Shown here piece after piece: positions 5,312-5,915 of a DNA stretch of 5,915 nt. The DNA is from Acidobacteriota bacterium (GTDB lineage Bacteria; Acidobacteriota; Terriglobia; Acidiferrales; UBA7541). The stretch's first letter is position 1. Each line of letters begins with the position of its first letter. Both the position numbers and the translations under genes were made by a program. The notes beneath the pieces are model-generated. The model made no database searches. It was not told the origin of the DNA and saw only the letters and a program-made list of their open reading frames with translations. The stretch lies in assembly GCA_003224515.1 (NCBI GenBank), contig QHZC01000150.1:1-5915 (forward strand), given 5' to 3'.

Positions 5312-5915
5312 CGGGAGGCTCAGGACCGCGCGTGATTTCTGCGCGGAGATCGTTCCAAAGCGGATCGTAGACGTCCGCAAACCCGGGCGCCTCGTGAATA
5401 TGGAACACTTGATCGTTCCTGGAGCCCGGGTGAAGATCGCGATCCGGTCAGACAGCGTGATCGCTTCCACGAGGTCGTGGGTCACAAAAACGATAGTGCG
5501 ACCGCTGCCCTGCCACAACTGGAGCAGCTCATCCTGAAGGACCAGGCGCGTCTGCGCATCCAGCGGGCCGAACGGCTCGTCCATGAGGATCACGTTGACG
5601 CTCTCGTCCACGAGCGTCCGGACGATCGAGACCCTCTTGCGCATCCCGCCGGAGAGTTCATGCGGATAATGATGCTCAAAGCCCCCGAGGCCCACCCGCT
5701 CGAGGTAGGCCAGCGCCTTGTCCCTCCGCTCGTCGCGCGGAACGCCCTTCAATTCGAGCGCGATTTCTACGTTCGCCAGCGTCGTGCGCCACGGCAGCAG
5801 GTTGTCGTCCTGCGTGACGTAGCCGCCACGGGTGTTGATGCTCCGGATGGGATGCCCCTCGTGCAGCACCGCGCCGTCGGACACCTCCGTCAGCCCGGCG
5901 AAGAGGTTCAACACG
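5304..5915 (-). CDS. ABC transporter ATP-binding protein (SsuB/TauB-like), 5' partial, frameshifted near its 3' end
   Basis: The ATPase subunit that powers the importer from the cytoplasmic side. The window edge cuts it just after the Walker A region: the visible part starts at the L-N-L-F-A-G-L segment that normally follows G-K-S/T-T, so about 50 N-terminal residues are missing. Numbering from codon 5914, it has a Q-loop (G-Y-V-T-Q, Q35), the ABC signature LSGGMRKR (87-94), Walker B V-I-L-M-D-E (108-113), the D-loop around F-G-P-L-D (115-119) and the H-loop V-T-H-D (H146), so all visible catalytic motifs are intact. At K169 (5410-5408) the frame breaks: continuing in frame gives unfamiliar sequence that runs into permease 2, whereas reading GTG TTC from 5408 gives the normal C-terminus (HEAPGFADVYDPLW and L-R-A-E-I) and TGA at 5306-5304. 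One missing A in a short A run would explain it. It is the first visible gene of the operon; the promoter lies outside the window. Confidence 0.87.

Noticed and set aside
4412..5335. Plus-strand open frame of about 307 codons
   Set aside because: Antisense to permease 2; charged, repetitive composition typical of a shadow frame.

Overview
The window is compact, high-GC bacterial DNA with strongly G/C-biased third codon positions and almost no intergenic space. It looks like an uncultured soil or sediment-type bacterium, but nothing here fixes the phylum (no rRNA, tRNA or marker gene). It holds two gene clusters that converge near position 1870.

Left cluster, plus strand (about 1-1849): the 3' end of a gene whose last residues resemble the C-terminus of a luciferase-like (LLM) oxidoreductase (low confidence), then a DUF3830 / cyclophilin-like protein of unknown function (319-768), then a complete LLM-class, probably F420- or flavin-dependent, oxidoreductase (794-1849).

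Right cluster, minus strand (read from 5915 down to 1895): an SsuB/TauB-type ABC ATPase cut by the window edge, a permease, an isochorismatase-like cysteine hydrolase, a second permease, and an NMT1/THI5/SsuA-like periplasmic binding protein. The first four are joined by 8-bp, 8-bp and 4-bp stop/start overlaps; the binding protein follows after 55 bp with a near-perfect Shine-Dalgarno. This is one import operon for a small organic solute (sulfonate, pyrimidine, ureide or amide type) with a hydrolase embedded that probably acts on the imported compound or a product of it.

Two reading-frame lesions affect the transporter. The ATPase appears fused to permease 2 as one 491-residue frame, but this is best explained by one missing base near 5409: the alternative frame gives a normal ATPase C-terminus and stops in an 8-bp overlap with a TTG start for the permease. 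Permease 1 has its true N-terminus in a different frame from its core, and about 22 residues are missing at the junction near 3584. Either the operon is decaying or the assembly has errors here. The hydrolase also has Arg where the family usually has its catalytic Lys. No CRISPR array, mobile element, RNA gene or clearly new system was found. No stretch over 300 bp lacks a gene.
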